From: Diorhabda sublineata
Lineage: Eukaryota; Arthropoda; Insecta; Coleoptera; Chrysomelidae
Assembly (NCBI RefSeq): GCF_026230105.1
Contig: NC_079476.1
Location: 1,075,209-1,139,208 of the forward strand
DNA: 64,000 nt
Reading direction: 5' to 3'
Both the position numbers and the translations under genes were made by a program. This document shows, one piece after another, positions 45,601 to 57,163 of the stretch (the stretch's first letter is position 1; each line of letters opens with the position of its first letter). Below the pieces are notes generated by a model. It was not told where the DNA came from. It ran no database searches and worked only from the letters and a program-made list of their open reading frames with translations.

Positions 45601-46504
45601 TACAGGGTGTTTCTATATTCCACCGACAACGCTCTACCACAGACAAATCTCAATAAATGAATCATTTTAATATAGGAATACGAACCACTACGGCGCCTAG
45701 TTGCTGAGATATAGGGTGTTTAAAATTTTGAATCAAAACCAAAAATCTGCCATGCTTTCCAGCATTATTTCTCTTAATTAATAAGTTTCCGGTTTCTTTG
45801 AGCCTTCTTTGAATATTTAGAAATGTAGAATGATATGGAATTCCACGATTCAGAGATTTTTGTTGGTATAAACGAGCTGCCTTTCTATAATTTTTTCGAG
45901 CTTTCCCATAAATTATTAACATATCGGTCAACTCTTCGAGTGAAAAATTGATTTAACAGCAAAATGAATGTAAAAACTAATTAAAAATTCCATGATTCAA
46001 TCTACCAGGATCGTGTCAAATACACAGAATGTCACGAACTACCAAAAATATGACACGTGCCTGATAGATTATAATTTAGAAATATTGAGTGCAGACTTTT
46101 ATTTAGAGGTAAATTTCTACAACATTACAACACCGTTCATTTTAGCTCCATAAAAGGTTATTAGTTTTTTAACTAGAAATAATCAGGCAATTTGAAACAA
46201 AATTTAAAAAAGGGCGTTAAAAATAGGGGGATAAAAGTGACAACTAGCCCTGACAGCGCGCCACTGGTTGAATTTTTTCGAAAGTTTGTTGATGTCAGAA
46301 TATAACTTTATTAAGGAACATATTGGTTACGAAATTTTGAAAAAAAATTTAGATGCGTTCTTGATTTATGGCAAATTTTTGATTTTGATTCAAATTTTGA
46401 ACACCCTATATCTAGGCCCTGTAAGTATTCATATATCGTAAAGAATCATTCATCGAATCTCTCTGTGGTAGAACATTGTAGGTCGAATATAGAAACACCC
46501 TGTA
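45601..46504. mobile_element. transposon with about 140-bp terminal inverted repeats
   Basis: The left end TACAGGGTGTTTCTATATTC (45601) and the right end reversed, TACAGGGTGTTTCTATATTC (from 46504), are identical for 20 bp. Similarity continues inward through CTACCACAGA blocks and GATATAGGGTGTTTAAAATT / GATATAGGGTGTTCAAAATT, followed by TTGAATCAAAA blocks, over roughly 140 bp. Total length is about 904 bp. The internal part carries only the N-terminal DNA-binding domain of the transposase. TA borders suit the Tc1/mariner superfamily. Confidence 0.92.
45662..45960 (-). pseudogene. transposase N-terminal helix-turn-helix (DUF4817 type), truncated
   Basis: A minus-strand frame reads ELTDMLIIYGKARKNYRKAA, RLYQQKSLNRGIPYHSTFLN and IQRRLKETGNL. 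This matches the DUF4817 N-terminal domain of insect DDE transposases ('eyaDMllIYGeargNgrrAarlYqerFPnRr.PshrtFxrlyqrLretGs'). At about 45740 the frame runs into the left terminal repeat, so the catalytic DDE domain has been lost by deletion; the last 30 codons are read-through of the repeat. The binding domain is almost intact and without stops. A short DNA-binding peptide could in principle be made, but no promoter evidence exists. Confidence 0.8.
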
Positions 46505-47122
46505 GATCTAAATTTAGTCTAAGAATACAAAAACTATCTTTTGTATAAGAGCCTGGACACCAACCGAATTTAAAAAAAAATTGTTTATAATGTTGGATTC
46601 CATCCACGTATAAAGTTGACTTCAATATTAGAAAATCGTACAAAAAGGCTCAAAAGATCTAATGTAATAGTTTGTACCTCTAATCACATTCAAATATTCC
46701 TAGCTGGGGCTCTCGTTATTGACGAAATGAAAGTCAAAAAGGAAGCTTTTGATGATAATATTATTGAATGTAACAAAATTGCGGAAAGCGTACTTAATAT
46801 TTGATGGACAATATACATGGGTTTCTGATCAATATATGAATTTCGAGTCATAAAATTTATATAGTTGGACGTATTCAACGTCAGAGATGAAAATCGTATT
46901 TTTTCACGTACATTCAAGACGTAATCTACCAAGAAAGAAGCGAAATTGCAAGTTGTTTTCAACGATTCAGTGAATTTTTGAAAAAAGTCTTTCAATCATC
47001 TGCTATATCGACTTATAAGATTAAAAATTATGTAATATTCGAACTTTAACGATACATAGTTCAAAATTACTGTATCTGAACAATAGAACACAATTTTCAT
47101 TGTTACATCAGTACATTTGTAC
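46505..47122. other. unassigned AT-rich DNA
   Basis: Open frames on both strands at 46616-46804 and 46690-46995 show no known motif. Confidence 0.45.
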
Positions 47123-47915
47123 ATACAGGTTGTCCCTGGATATGATAAAACCACTCGTTTCTGAGTTGTTGGCCTCTAAAAGGTACTCTTTGTTTAACTC
47201 GATCAAACTCATGATTTACGAGATATGTAGATTTTCAGATCGTTGTATTTGTCAAGCCAAATGTTCGCCATGAAGAGACATTCTGAAAAAATTCATGGGA
47301 AATTACAATTATTCATTGAAAATACTCAAACATTTCCAATTGAACTGCATACATCGTATTACTTACATTGAGATAAAATTGAGGTGTGAAACAATGTAGT
47401 TCATTAGCCTAAAACTATGATGAATGTTCGAAGTGAAGACGATTCTATCGATTCCCATAATTTACTTTTATGGGCAGAAGAAAATCCTCACGGTAAAATT
47501 CAAGTAGCTCCATCTATTTTTGATAATAACCTAAATGGTCAGCGATACTAAGAATTTTCCCAGAATTATTTACCACCCATATGTGGTAATACTCTTCCAA
47601 CTTCAAAGAAATATCCTCCGTAGACTCTAGAAACGTGAAAGTTCCCATTTTCAACATTTATCATAGTATTTTTGGTTTTTATTGGATAAGTTGTAGTGTA
47701 ACCAACTGAATTATTCCAAATACCAATTTTTGTCTCATGTTAATAACACGATATTCTTCAGAAAGTATGGCATGTACAACGATATAGAAATCTACATATC
47801 TCCCAAACCAAAAATTTAATCTGGTTGATCAATGGGTACTTTTTTGTTGAAAAATCGAGTGGGAAATTTATTTTTACTATCTTTAGATTGTACAAGCTGT
47901 TCCTGTGAAAGCTAT
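47123..47915 (+). mobile_element. DUF4817-type transposon, deleted, with long inverted ends
   Basis: The left end TACAGGTTGTCCCTGGAT starts near 47123. Inverted similarity connects the left segment GGTACTCTTTGTTTAACTCG ... TACGAGATATGTAGATTTTC ... GATCGTTGTA (47175-47250) with the right segment GTACAACGATATAGAAATCT ... ACATATCTCCCAAACC ... GGGTACTTTTTTGTTGAAAA (47770-47860). The right end is near ATTGTACAAGCTGTTCCTGT (47880-47912). Between them a plus-strand frame (about 47409-47570) reads VRSEDDSIDSHNLLLWAEEN and PHGKIQVAPSIFDNNLNGQR, the 'LWaeENPH' block fused by deletion to the 'LNGxxY' block. Solo pieces lie at 29.2 and 55.0 kb. Confidence 0.7.
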
Positions 47916-48726
47916 GAATAGTTAACCATTGGGCATGAGCTACCGCTGGCGTTCAGATAGTAATGTCCGTCAAAAACACTACATGGACATACGTAATCAT
48001 TCAATGAAAATTTATTATGTTCAAATGTATGATTTAGATCACTCTGTATAAAATAATCAAATCGGCAAATAGTGTATGAATAAGAAGGACTTTTTTAATG
48101 TTTATGAAAGTCTGCTTGCGAATCTATATTTAAATAAAAAAAAAAAAAGAATTATACAAATTAAAAAGGCGATTTTTATGATAAATTGAAATAGATGTGA
48201 GTGAATGAAATTTTCATTATTACTGCAAGACATGCCTGAATGACGACTTGCCATTTCAGCTAATTGAGAAGGAAACAACTGTAAGTCTGATTAGGATTAG
48301 AGTATAGATCCATAATATTCAAGAACATTTGGGAAAGAGAAAAGAAGAAAAAGTCGTTGCAGTATAACTTGTTCATATTCATATCACTTATATTTTTGTT
48401 TTTTTTATTCAGGTGTTGAAAATCGGAATGAATTTTCTCACGTAAATCTCTCTTTTCGATCCTGTCAAACTTTTTGACAACCCGAAGTTGTGTATAAATT
48501 CAGATAATTCATAATTTTTGATAATTTGTTCAAATTTTTAATGTATAACATTTTCTAAGTCATTAATAAACGAACTGCGTCTGTTTTCAAATAACTCTCA
48601 CTTCTATCCAGGTATTCGTTCGAAAAAACTGGCTAATGGATTTGTCAAAAAGGTTCAGCCAGTCAAAAGGAATTATCGCTCTTTTATAAAGTAGCACTAA
48701 ACAGTTTAAAAAAACTAATTACTTAT
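47916..48726. other. unassigned AT-rich DNA
   Basis: No gene or repeat recognised. Confidence 0.45.
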
Positions 48727-49450
48727 GGCCGGTATACACACCAACTATAAATTTGCGCAAACGAACTACACAGTTCATTTGCGCAGTTTTATCGAACGTA
48801 TGTAGAAAAATCGGCCAAGTTTTTCGATTGGTGCAAGGTTCAAAATCTATTCGATAAATCGTTGCACAGTTTCATTGTAGTGTGTGTACTGTGGCCAATC
48901 ATTTAGTTCGTTCACAAGGCTTGGTGAAGAAGGACGCGTCCGCGCACGTTCAAACATGTCGCTAGAAGATTGTAGCGTGAGTTATTAGAAATTATTATCC
49001 AGTGCTATAAAAATAAAGTTTGCTTGTGGAATTGGAAAAGTGAAGATCCCAATAGGGAGACAGTAGTTAAGAAAATAAATAACCTGCGGATTTCTTACAA
49101 GAAAGATGTCAACAAAGCCAAAAATTCCTTAAAATCCGGTGCCGGAACGTATATTTCCCGTTTGTGGTACTTCGACTTGATGAATTTTTGATATGATGAA
49201 GAAATACTAAGGCGGTCTAAATAAAATATGGGAAATTTCAGCTCGTTTAATAAGTTTATGTGAGAGTATGACTTTTTTTTAAGAAGCCAATCATTACACC
49301 AGAAACTGCGTGATTTTCTTTTGTGTTTTTCTTCGGAGTTCCTACCAAGAACTGACGATCGACGCAGATATCCTGGACGCACGGTAAAATGCGCAAATGA
49401 ATTGTGCAGTTTTTTATGCGCAGTTTTATCTTTATCGTTAGTGATATAAA
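48727..49450 (+). mobile_element. PIF/Harbinger-type element remnant
   Basis: The left end GGCCGGTATACACACCAAC (48727) is typical of PIF/Harbinger termini, with TTA just before it as a possible 3-bp target. The nearby sub-terminal sequence has repeated TTTGCGCA-type motifs (TTTGCGCAAACGAAC, GTTCATTTGCGCAG), and similar motifs recur inverted or direct at 49388-49430 (AAAATGCGCAAATGAATTG, TTTATGCGCAGTTTTATC). It encloses a MADF-type reading frame. The exact right terminus is missing, so the element is truncated or rearranged. Confidence 0.65.
49003..49191 (+). pseudogene. MADF-domain protein fragment (Harbinger accessory ORF)
   Basis: An uninterrupted plus-strand frame reads CLWNWKSEDPNRETVVKKIN, NLRISYKKDVNKAKNSLKSG, AGTYISRLWYFDLMNF and then TGA. 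It matches the MADF domain ('pcLWn.ks..YkdR......v..KI.nLR.sYrkElkKv..skkSGagtd..y.prLWyFdlL.FL'), including the LW, KI-LR-sY, SGAG and LWYFD signatures. The domain's first helix is out of frame: an ATG at 48956 reads SLEDCSVSY, then a stop. Insect Harbinger elements encode such a DNA-binding partner beside the nuclease; the nuclease gene is not present here. Confidence 0.8.
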
Positions 49451-51639
49451 ATTAGTGAAAGAAAAAAATATCTCAGAACGTTATATGGATTAAATTTATT
49501 TTTATAAATAAATGTTTCTAAATTAGGTGGTTTTCGATGTCTTATCCCCTCGAAAGATGAACCATAACGTCAAAGACCAGCAGCATTATATATTTCGCGT
49601 GATTGTCATGAAATTCGTTTGAAAGATAAAATTTCATCAAAAGAGTTAATGGAAATTCATGTGGTCTGATTTTCATTATAAATGAGTGTAAGTTTGAATG
49701 TATTCTCGATGATATTTGATGGTTTGTATGGTATTTGATGACAAATGAAATTTTTCGACAGTATGTGAGAGATACTCAGAATTATCTCTACTATTGATTT
49801 CAAAGCTTTATTATTAAATACATCAAACGCAGGAATGTATGACAGTATGTATATCAATGAGATTGTTTGCTCTTCAGTTCAATTTGATACTAGGCAAATA
49901 TTCTATTATCATGGTGTTAAAATCCTTCCAAAATATGTTGATAATCATGTGAAATCAATTTCAAACTGTGAACAGAGTATTAAATTACATGTGAAACCAT
50001 TTTTTTCTATCGAAATCAATGGTTGTGTCTAAATCTGCTCAATTTTATATCTCTTGTGTTTCAAAATTAGTTTTTTTTTAAATAATTTTTTAAAGATGGA
50101 TAAATTTTATCTATCAAGCAGATTTAGAAACATAAATATAATAAGAATTTCACTGGCGGAGTTAGAGAAGGTTTGGTTCAAGTTTCAAAACCAATGCTGC
50201 TTATTTAACAATGGGTGAGGAAAACCACAGTTTGCCTTGTGTTCAAGAATGTAGAGCAATCCTATTCAAACGAAGAATTCTCAAATCCTAGAATTTTTCG
50301 GTACTTAAACCCTGAAAGATCATAGGTAGGTTCTTAAACCGTCGCACTTCAATGTTTCGGATCATCAACGAGTCCGAAACAACCTACCATCACGCTCTTA
50401 CTAATGACATCAACTTTCCAGGCTTTCGCACTTCTGCAGAGCTTCTAATTCCAACTCCATATCTCCAGTACTCAAATACTGCAGCTGATGTGCCTCAACC
50501 ATCCAATCCGCAGACCTCCATAGGTCCTGGTTGATTTATCATTCTCTTGGTGCATCGTACCACAAAATTAAAAATTATTTTCATGACTCGTAAGTCACCA
50601 AGAATCCACGACCTCGAGAATACATTTTTTCATAAGTAGATATAATTTGTAAGTGGATTATGTCCTTTCATCTCTAAGATCTAAATGATTGATAAAAGGA
50701 TCGATTCTGGAATTGGAAAGATAGTTATTAACCCGCAACTTAGAGCAGATAAAACCGGTTTCTTAGCTTAACAGAAATGCAGAAACTTCTGGTATACAAA
50801 GAAAAGGTTCTTAGAATCATATTTATATCCCAAAAAACGAGCGTAAAAAATCGAATGGTATCTTATTTATATATGTTCATAGGAATAAATCAATCATTAG
50901 AAAATATACGTTTGAATTGAAATTTTCTCTATAAATTGCTTTGATGTCAAATGAAACTATATAGATTGAAGAAATATTAACTAACTCAAATTTGCATCAT
51001 GGTTATAGTTATTTTTATTATACAAGACAATATTCTATCAGAACCGTTTTTTAGAGCACAACGAGTGCAGCGAGAATTGGCTCAAATGTTTTCAACTATC
51101 AACTTGATTTTCTTCCAATATTTACATGATACAAACGAATAATTTTCCTACAGAATTGAAACTACACCATTAATATCCTAGAGGTGGTTTTTTCGTTTTT
51201 CGTTCCGTTGAGTTACTTCAGCTAATTTTTCTTTAGTTTAATGAACCAAAATTTATTCAAAACACTTGTTACAAATTTACAATATTTGATCATCAATTTT
51301 ACCAGAGCTATAACAATAATAGTTGAATAACTTCCTTTCGATTGAATGGGAAAGGAAAGTTTGAGGAACTTATCGATTTTGATAAAAAAAAAGGTGATGA
51401 GAAATACCAGCTGTGTTTACCCAAAAATGTTTTGGAAAAATAACCACACAAGTAAATTATCTCATTCTCCCACCCCAATCGATATAATGTTTTTCCACTG
51501 CAATCACAAGCAGCCCCGGAAGATATGCTTTTCTTAGCCTATATTTTGCGTGATTCATGAATTAAATTAAGCTATAACTAAATGCAAAAAATTACAACTC
51601 ATTGAATATCCGATGAAAAATAATCCGATGAGTTACTTC
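49451..51639. other. 2.2-kb stretch without recognised genes
   Basis: Frames at 49835-50032, 50352-50534 and 51346-51537 (plus) match nothing known. The 50352-50534 frame has a Pro/Ser-rich end (AADVPQPSNPQTS) unlike the surrounding base composition and may be a worn piece of an unidentified element. Confidence 0.4.
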
Positions 51640-52195
51640 ATTCTACATATGCAAATGTTGATTCTTACGACGCCGTTTCCCTACGGAAGCGGCGATCCAA
51701 ATGACTATTACTGCACGAGAAACCGCAGCTCTGAAAATTTCTTTTGCCTACGGCCAACCGACCGTTTTCCTTCGATGTTTCCTTCTATTATTAGGCGTAA
51801 ATTCTCATATCACTCGCTTCCCATTGTATGTCCTAGGTACTGCAACTTTCTCTCCTCGATTGTCGTGAGAAGTTACCCATTTGCTGTAGGACCTCTATGT
51901 TTGTCTTATGTTCCATCCCAGATATCGTACATTCACCTGTAGACATACATTTCGAACGCATCAATTTCCTTCTCTGTGGCCGCATCCATGGTCCAACTTT
52001 CGCATTCGTACAGACGAACAGGAAAGAGAAACATTCTGGTCCGGAGTTCCAGGCTGAGGTTGCAATTTGCCAGAAGCGTTCTCATGTTGTTTTGGGTCGT
52101 ATTGCTGGTTGACGAGCGTGCTAAGGTATCTTAGAGATGACGATGTTCAATGATCTCTCCATGGAGTCTTAATGTGACGTTTCTTTGTATTTTTC
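51640..52195 (-). pseudogene. non-LTR reverse transcriptase C-terminal region
   Basis: The minus strand from about 52195 reads NVTLRLHGEIIEHRHL, a stop, then YLSTLVNQQYDPK ('YLGtlineq' block), MRTLLANCNLSLELRTRMFL near 52082-52025, RLYECESWTMDAATEKEIDA then FEMYVYR near 52015-51945 ('vLLYGcEsWTl....rrieaFEMwvYRr'), TIEERKLQYLGHTMGSE near 51850-51800, IEGKRSVGRRQKKF, and ELRFL / AELFRAAV-like residues near 51735-51690. This is the C-terminus of an insect element usually annotated as endonuclease-reverse transcriptase. The GC content here is visibly higher than in the flanks. Frameshifts make it a pseudogene. Confidence 0.85.
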
Positions 52196-52419
52196 AGAAT
52201 ACCGGAATACCAGAATATTTTTTCGTTTTCCAATATTATTATAACAAAAGACATTTTTTATTGTTGATAGTAGTTACTCGCATTCTTAGCTTGGAAAAAT
52301 CAATGTATATTTCGTAGAATTTAAAAATCTAGATAAAGAAAATAAAGAGGCTTGTTAATGGCTTCATTGTTGCATTTCAAACTCCAAATTCTATTTACGC
52401 TGAATGAAAATAAATCTCC

Positions 52420-52600
52420 AGAGATGGTATAAAGATCCAGTAGACTCAAATTGTCCCATAAATCTTTAATCGGGATGAAACCAGGCCAATCACTATGAAT
52501 CTACTTCTTGGAGGTGATTTTGCATTTTTCTAACCATTATCATAGTATTCCATTACCTAAAAATGATTGTAACTAAATAAACAGGATTTGCTCCATGCAC
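52420..52600 (-). pseudogene. Tc1-like transposase fragment
   Basis: Across frames the minus strand reads RKMQNHLQEVDS, two stops, DWPGFIPIKDLWDNLSL near 52500-52445. This resembles the Tc1 block 'a..v..yL.e.gi..ldWPa.SPDLNPIEhlWd.L', with the third catalytic Asp region (SPDLNPIE) worn to IPIKDLW. No other parts of a Tc1 element were found, so this is a short relic. Confidence 0.5.
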
Positions 52601-53404
52601 AGTTGCCAAATTTTGATGTTCTGGTGAAAACTGAAGAAGCTACGCAGAGGGTGCAAGTTAAATTCCAGATACATTCTTAAAATATTATCAAGAGCTTATG
52701 AAACAATTGAGAACCGACATAAAATACAATTTCGTCTCTAAAATTGTCTCCAAATTATTTTTTTTTTTTTAATCAAATATGGAAAACGTAAACTTAATCA
52801 ATATAAAATCATCAGCATAAATAAAAGTTCTATTGAATAATAATATTAAGTAGCTGAGGAGTTCCAAACCTTTAAATTTGATATTTTGAAAGTAATATCT
52901 CGAAGAATGGTTACAAATTCACAAACAAGTGAAGAAAATAATGAAAAATTACTCCCATTTTGAAATCAAATTTGAATTATTATATCCATCAAGTTCTTTT
53001 TATTTATGTTAACCAAGGAGTTTCATACAATTTGTTATCTATCAAGTATCCTAATGGAACAAGTCAAAAGAACGAATTTTAAAGTTTAAATTAGTTCCTC
53101 AATATAAACGTTTCAATTCCTCGTAGTCTACTGGAGAGTATTATTTAACTTTTAGTTTGCAATTATTCCACAAAATGGCGATTTTAAACCGAAAACCGCC
53201 GTTTCAGATAGCGGCTGAATGTAAGATTTCCTTCTAGAAGCTCAGAGCAGTTATTCGGGTAGATGTGGGGATTGATGTTAGTAGACAGGAAAACAGGGAC
53301 GGCTCAGTAATAATAACTAAAGTGATCTAAGGATTCTTGTCTTTGTAAAGTATTCCAGCAAATCTTGTCATAATCGTTTCGTTGTATAAATGTTTGTTAC
53401 TCAA
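52601..53404. other. unassigned AT-rich DNA
   Basis: No feature recognised. Confidence 0.45.
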
Positions 53405-53860
53405 ATGATGCCTCCGGCGTTCGACTGATTGAAAAATGGATCGAGAAGTTTGAAGAGACCCAATTAACTTTAGATAAACCGAAATTCAGATATCAAAGGT
53501 CGAGAACGTTGGACACCAAAGTCTCTGAATACTTAGTAAGCGAAAAGCACGTCATTCAATGTAATTGTCAGTGTTTGTATCGAGGCAATATAAACAGTGT
53601 GTTCAGTATGAATACCACTAACGATTTCAAAAATTCCAACGCGATCTGCTCGTTACGAGCCTCACTTGTCTATTCGGAAGCGTGCTTTTACTGTAATACT
53701 GTATTTTATGCACGAATTGAAGCCTTAGGATGCTGGTTAGAAGCTTGACTTCGTAAACCAGAGGATTTAGCACTATCCAACGTTTACTAACATCTTGTTT
53801 TTGGATGAAAGGGTGAATTCAAATGAATAGATCCACATGCACTATTCGATTTTTAATCAT
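53405..53860 (+). pseudogene. DDE transposase N-terminal fragment (DUF4817-family relative)
   Basis: The plus-strand frame around 53419-53560 reads VRLIEKWIEKFEETQLTLDK, then RYQRSRTLDTKVSEYLV, resembling the linker region of insect DDE transposases ('a..i.rWv.kFretGsv.dkkr.grpr.vrT.env..V..sv'). Near 53784-53815 TNILFLDE matches the first catalytic block ('.ilFsDEa.F.lnG'), followed by VNSNE. The middle part does not match and the catalytic block is out of frame with the start. The segment is worn and internally rearranged. Confidence 0.45.
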
Positions 53861-54974
53861 ACACTGTTCAACAACTTCATGTGATCAGTATAAGTCTCAT
53901 GACATTCAAATACAGTGAATTGTGGTGATGGTATGCTCATTTAGGGCTAAATAAAATTGTGTATTGATTATTTACAGCCTTGACTCGTCTGAGTATTATC
54001 TATATGTTTGTGCGAACAAATATTTCGAAAACAATATAAATATAAAAACTCTTTGGATTCGAGTTCAATTGATGATATAAAACTACCAAATGTACCCATA
54101 ATATTTTTGTAGTTTTCTCACGTAGGTAATTGTCAGTTTACTAGGTACGAGCTCCAAAAATTGTTTTTACTGATCTTTAAGCTTTCCATGTTATTAATTA
54201 ATATTTTGACCGGATATCAAAGTGCTTAGGCAAATTTAGGCAGGAATATATCAATAATCATACTAATCTACAATATCTCAATCGAAAATCCATTCCAAAA
54301 CGGGAGAAATTCCTCAGAATATTGTCTGTTAATGAAAATTTCAGCTACCGTAGAAACTTCATTATTGAAAATGATTTCTGAAAAAAGTAATTGAATATTA
54401 TAATTGTGATAGACAAAACCAGTTTATCTTATAAAAAAAATTGGGTAGTTTCAATTGATAGTTCTGCTTGAACGCATCAATAGACGTTCAACTGTATTTC
54501 TGCTAACTCAATTTCAGTTTGCGTGCATAGCGTGAGGCTATTCATTAACACTTATCAGATTACTACGTCTGAGTTTACTCGGTAGAATCACCCTCTCGAA
54601 TTAAAATATCTCTAATTACTTATCTTGATTGATTGATCTGGTTTATAATTCATAATTACATCAAAATTCGCTTCATCGAATTAACCTCAACGTTTACCTG
54701 GTAATTTAGTTTTATTTTGGCAGAAAAAGTGAACAATTAGAAAGTTGAGAGGGGGTTCATCGTACATGAATCAATTTGCTTGGTATAAGCAACACCGGTA
54801 AACCCAAGGAACGAAATGGTTGGTAGAATAAACTTCTTAAGGCAGAATCTTGGAATGATCTTCCAAGTTAAAAAAAAACATCTTCCGCAGACCAAATTTG
54901 CCTACGTTTCTATTTTTTCCTTATGTTACATGATGTTTGACAGTATTCAGTTCAATTAGAGAGTTTTGAAACCT
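53861..54974. other. unassigned AT-rich DNA
   Basis: No gene or repeat recognised. Confidence 0.45.
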
Positions 54975-55145
54975 CTTGTAAGTATTTTTCAATAAATAAT
55001 CACAATTTAAAATAATTTTTTTCAGAATGTATCTTTATGGTGAACGATTTCCTTTGCATGTACAACGATCTATGAATCTATCAATTTCCTGAACCAACAT
55101 CATCAAAATTCATTCTACGTGAACTTGAAATTCCATAAAACTTGA
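54975..55145. repeat. terminal fragment of the 47.1-kb transposon family
   Basis: ATTTTTCAATAAATAATCAC, then ATAATTTTTTTCAGAATGTA, CTTTATGGTGAACGA and GCATGTACAACGATCTATGA match in order with 29212-29330, and in the last part with 47770-47800. Orphan right-end relic. Confidence 0.6.
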
Positions 55146-55614
55146 TGTTGTTGACCTTTAAGTTGACAGGTAGCTATACCGTTTAAAAAAATGATGCACT
55201 CTCTTAATTATCTATACAAACTTTTCTCTCATAGCCTCGTCGACTTTTGTATACCATTTTATCAATTTTAATAATAAAGTTAATTAGTAAAGATTCTTTG
55301 TATTCAATACTCGTATACTCTGGATGATTACCGACCTGACTTCATAAGCTGGTGGAGCCGTCTACTAAAGACTTCCCGGTAGATGTTCGTCTGCTTTATA
55401 GAGTCATCCCGTTGGCTCTAGAGACTTGTGATAAATATATGAAGCGTACCACGTAACTTATTATCCTGAGGGAACTAATTATCCACCCTCTTTCTTCCTT
55501 CTCGGTAAAACACGCCCGGCCAAGAAAAATAACTTCCATTAAGTCTCTACGAAAACAATCCAAACCGTCGGAAATTTGTTATTCTCTGATGTTTTTTAAT
55601 CTTGTCGATATGTT
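55146..55614. other. unassigned, partly GC-richer stretch
   Basis: From about 55330 to 55590 the base composition is less AT-rich than the surroundings, with runs such as CATAAGCTGGTGGAGCCGTC and AACACGCCCGGCCAAG. I cannot assign it; no open frame of note covers it. Confidence 0.35.
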
Positions 55615-55973
55615 TTGTTTTGCATACCCCAGGCCTTACCGGAGTGTCGAAAAAAATTAATTTTAAAAAGCTCCGGCTGTGAGATTGAAAATTTTATAAT
55701 TACTGCTTTAGGAAATAAACATTGGGATAATATGGTTACCAAATATCCAGTTCATATGATGTTCATGAATTCTGTTCTACTTGTTCTCGAATTTTTAATG
55801 TCATGTACAAGTCAAAATGTCATCGCAAGTTACATCCAGAATAATTCAGACGACTGCTTAATACATAAATTCGTAGGAAGATTCTTAAGAAAGCAGAATA
55901 TTGAAGAGGAAAGAAGAATTGAAGAAAGAGGTCAGAATCAATCAACTCCACTATATTTCATTCTTAGGGATGG

Positions 55974-56055
55974 AGTTACATATAGAAAAATCAATACGAC
56001 CATGTGAATAATTATTCAGCAGTAATGTCAATATTTCAGCAGTAAAATCCTTAAT
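55974..56055 (+). repeat. LTR 1 (shortened)
   Basis: Starts AGTTACATATAGAAAAATC after the purine tract and ends GCAGTAAAATCCTTAATT. Only about 82 bp against 224 bp for LTR 2, so its middle has been lost. Confidence 0.7.
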
Positions 56056-56075
56056 TGGCGCAGTCACCGTAGGAT
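56056..56075 (+). other. primer binding site, copy 1
   Basis: TGGCGCAGTCACCGTAGGAT directly after the LTR end. It resembles the serine-tRNA-type primer site used by 297/17.6-like gypsy elements (TGGCGCAGTCGGTAGGAT by memory), with a small insertion. Confidence 0.6.
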
Positions 56076-56292
56076 TCGTGCGGTCGTGATTTTTTACGCT
56101 TTATCGCGATAAAAAACTCAACTTCGTATTTTAATACGTTGTGCAAAAACCTACAGTTCACAAGAGAACAAAAGGATTCAGCCTTCAGATCACCTGTAGT
56201 GCCAATTCCTACATTTTCTTCAATTTTTCTTTTTCTATTCAATCCTTAACTGTTAGTGGAATGAAGAAAAATTAGTTTTTGGATATTTTTTC

Positions 56293-56367
56293 ATGAACGA
56301 ACTAGAAAATTCATTGCAAACATTCAATAAATTGAATATTAAAGGTAATATTAACAATTCAGATTAA
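56293..56367 (+). CDS. 24-codon mini-ORF shared by both internal regions, copy 1
   Basis: ATG ... TAA encoding MNELENSLQTFNKLNIKGNI then NNSD. The second internal region has the same start and end with a three-codon shorter middle (57750-57815). Both share the stop, so it predates the duplication. It is probably a gag-start relic and not a real gene. Confidence 0.3.
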   Translation: MNELENSLQTFNKLNIKGNINNSD

Positions 56368-56494
56368 TTTAAAACAGCCACAGCAAACCCAAAAACAGTT
56401 AATAGGAAATCAAAATTGGAAAGAATATTAAATCAAATCAAGAAATAGAAAATCCGCGAGGTCATACGATATTTTAACAATTTGGCTAATTCAA

Positions 56495-57163
56495 CAAAAC
56501 TCAATTCAATTGGACAACAAAAGAGTTGGTATGGTATGCTACGCCGATGATGCAGCAATCATCGCCGAATCAGAAAACAACCTACAAACACAACTCTTCC
56601 AGTTCTTCTTGGTGGTAAGCGGCCAACTCAATATGAACATTTCTATCAGCAAAACCAAATGTATGACAATCGCGAAGGATCCGCTCAGATGTAAGATGGT
56701 GGTGGAGGACAATCCCATAGAACAAGTGATGCAATTCAGATATCTGGGCATAGACATATCAAGTACCCACGACCCAGTTAAAGATCTAAGAAGCCAGATT
56801 AACAAAGCATCCGTACTATCAGGATACCTACGAGATATAGTCTGGTCCAACCCGTATATACGCGAAGATTATAATCTACAAGATTTGTATCAGACCCATC
56901 ATGACGTACGGCACGGAAGTCCGAGAGGACACCAACAAGTTGAAACAAATGGTGAGGGTGGCCGAGATGAAAACACTGAGAACAATAATGAGGAAAACAA
57001 GAAGAGACAGAGTAAGAAACACAGATGTCAAAGAGCAGTGCCTCCCGGGAAACCACCTAAAAGGTGGAAAGATATAGTTGGCAATCCACCTCTCAGGAAT
57101 AGATGCAGAGGCAGCTTCAGAATTAACAGATCGACAGATCTCCAAGAAGTAGAAGAAGAAGGT
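56495..57163 (+). mobile_element. 5'-truncated non-LTR retrotransposon inserted in the LTR element
   Basis: Flanked by the direct repeat TAATTCAA (56487-56494 and 57164-57171), which matches the uninterrupted sequence GTTAATTCAAATATTCAG in the second internal region. The flanks therefore show a precise target-site duplication. It contains a reverse transcriptase C-terminal part and ends in a GAAGTAGAAGAAGAAGG tail, consistent with target-primed insertion. Length about 669 bp. Confidence 0.85.

Noticed and set aside
50352..50534. Pro/Ser-rich 60-codon frame, possibly a transposase tail
   Set aside because: No diagnostic motif of any family; mentioned only in the gap description.
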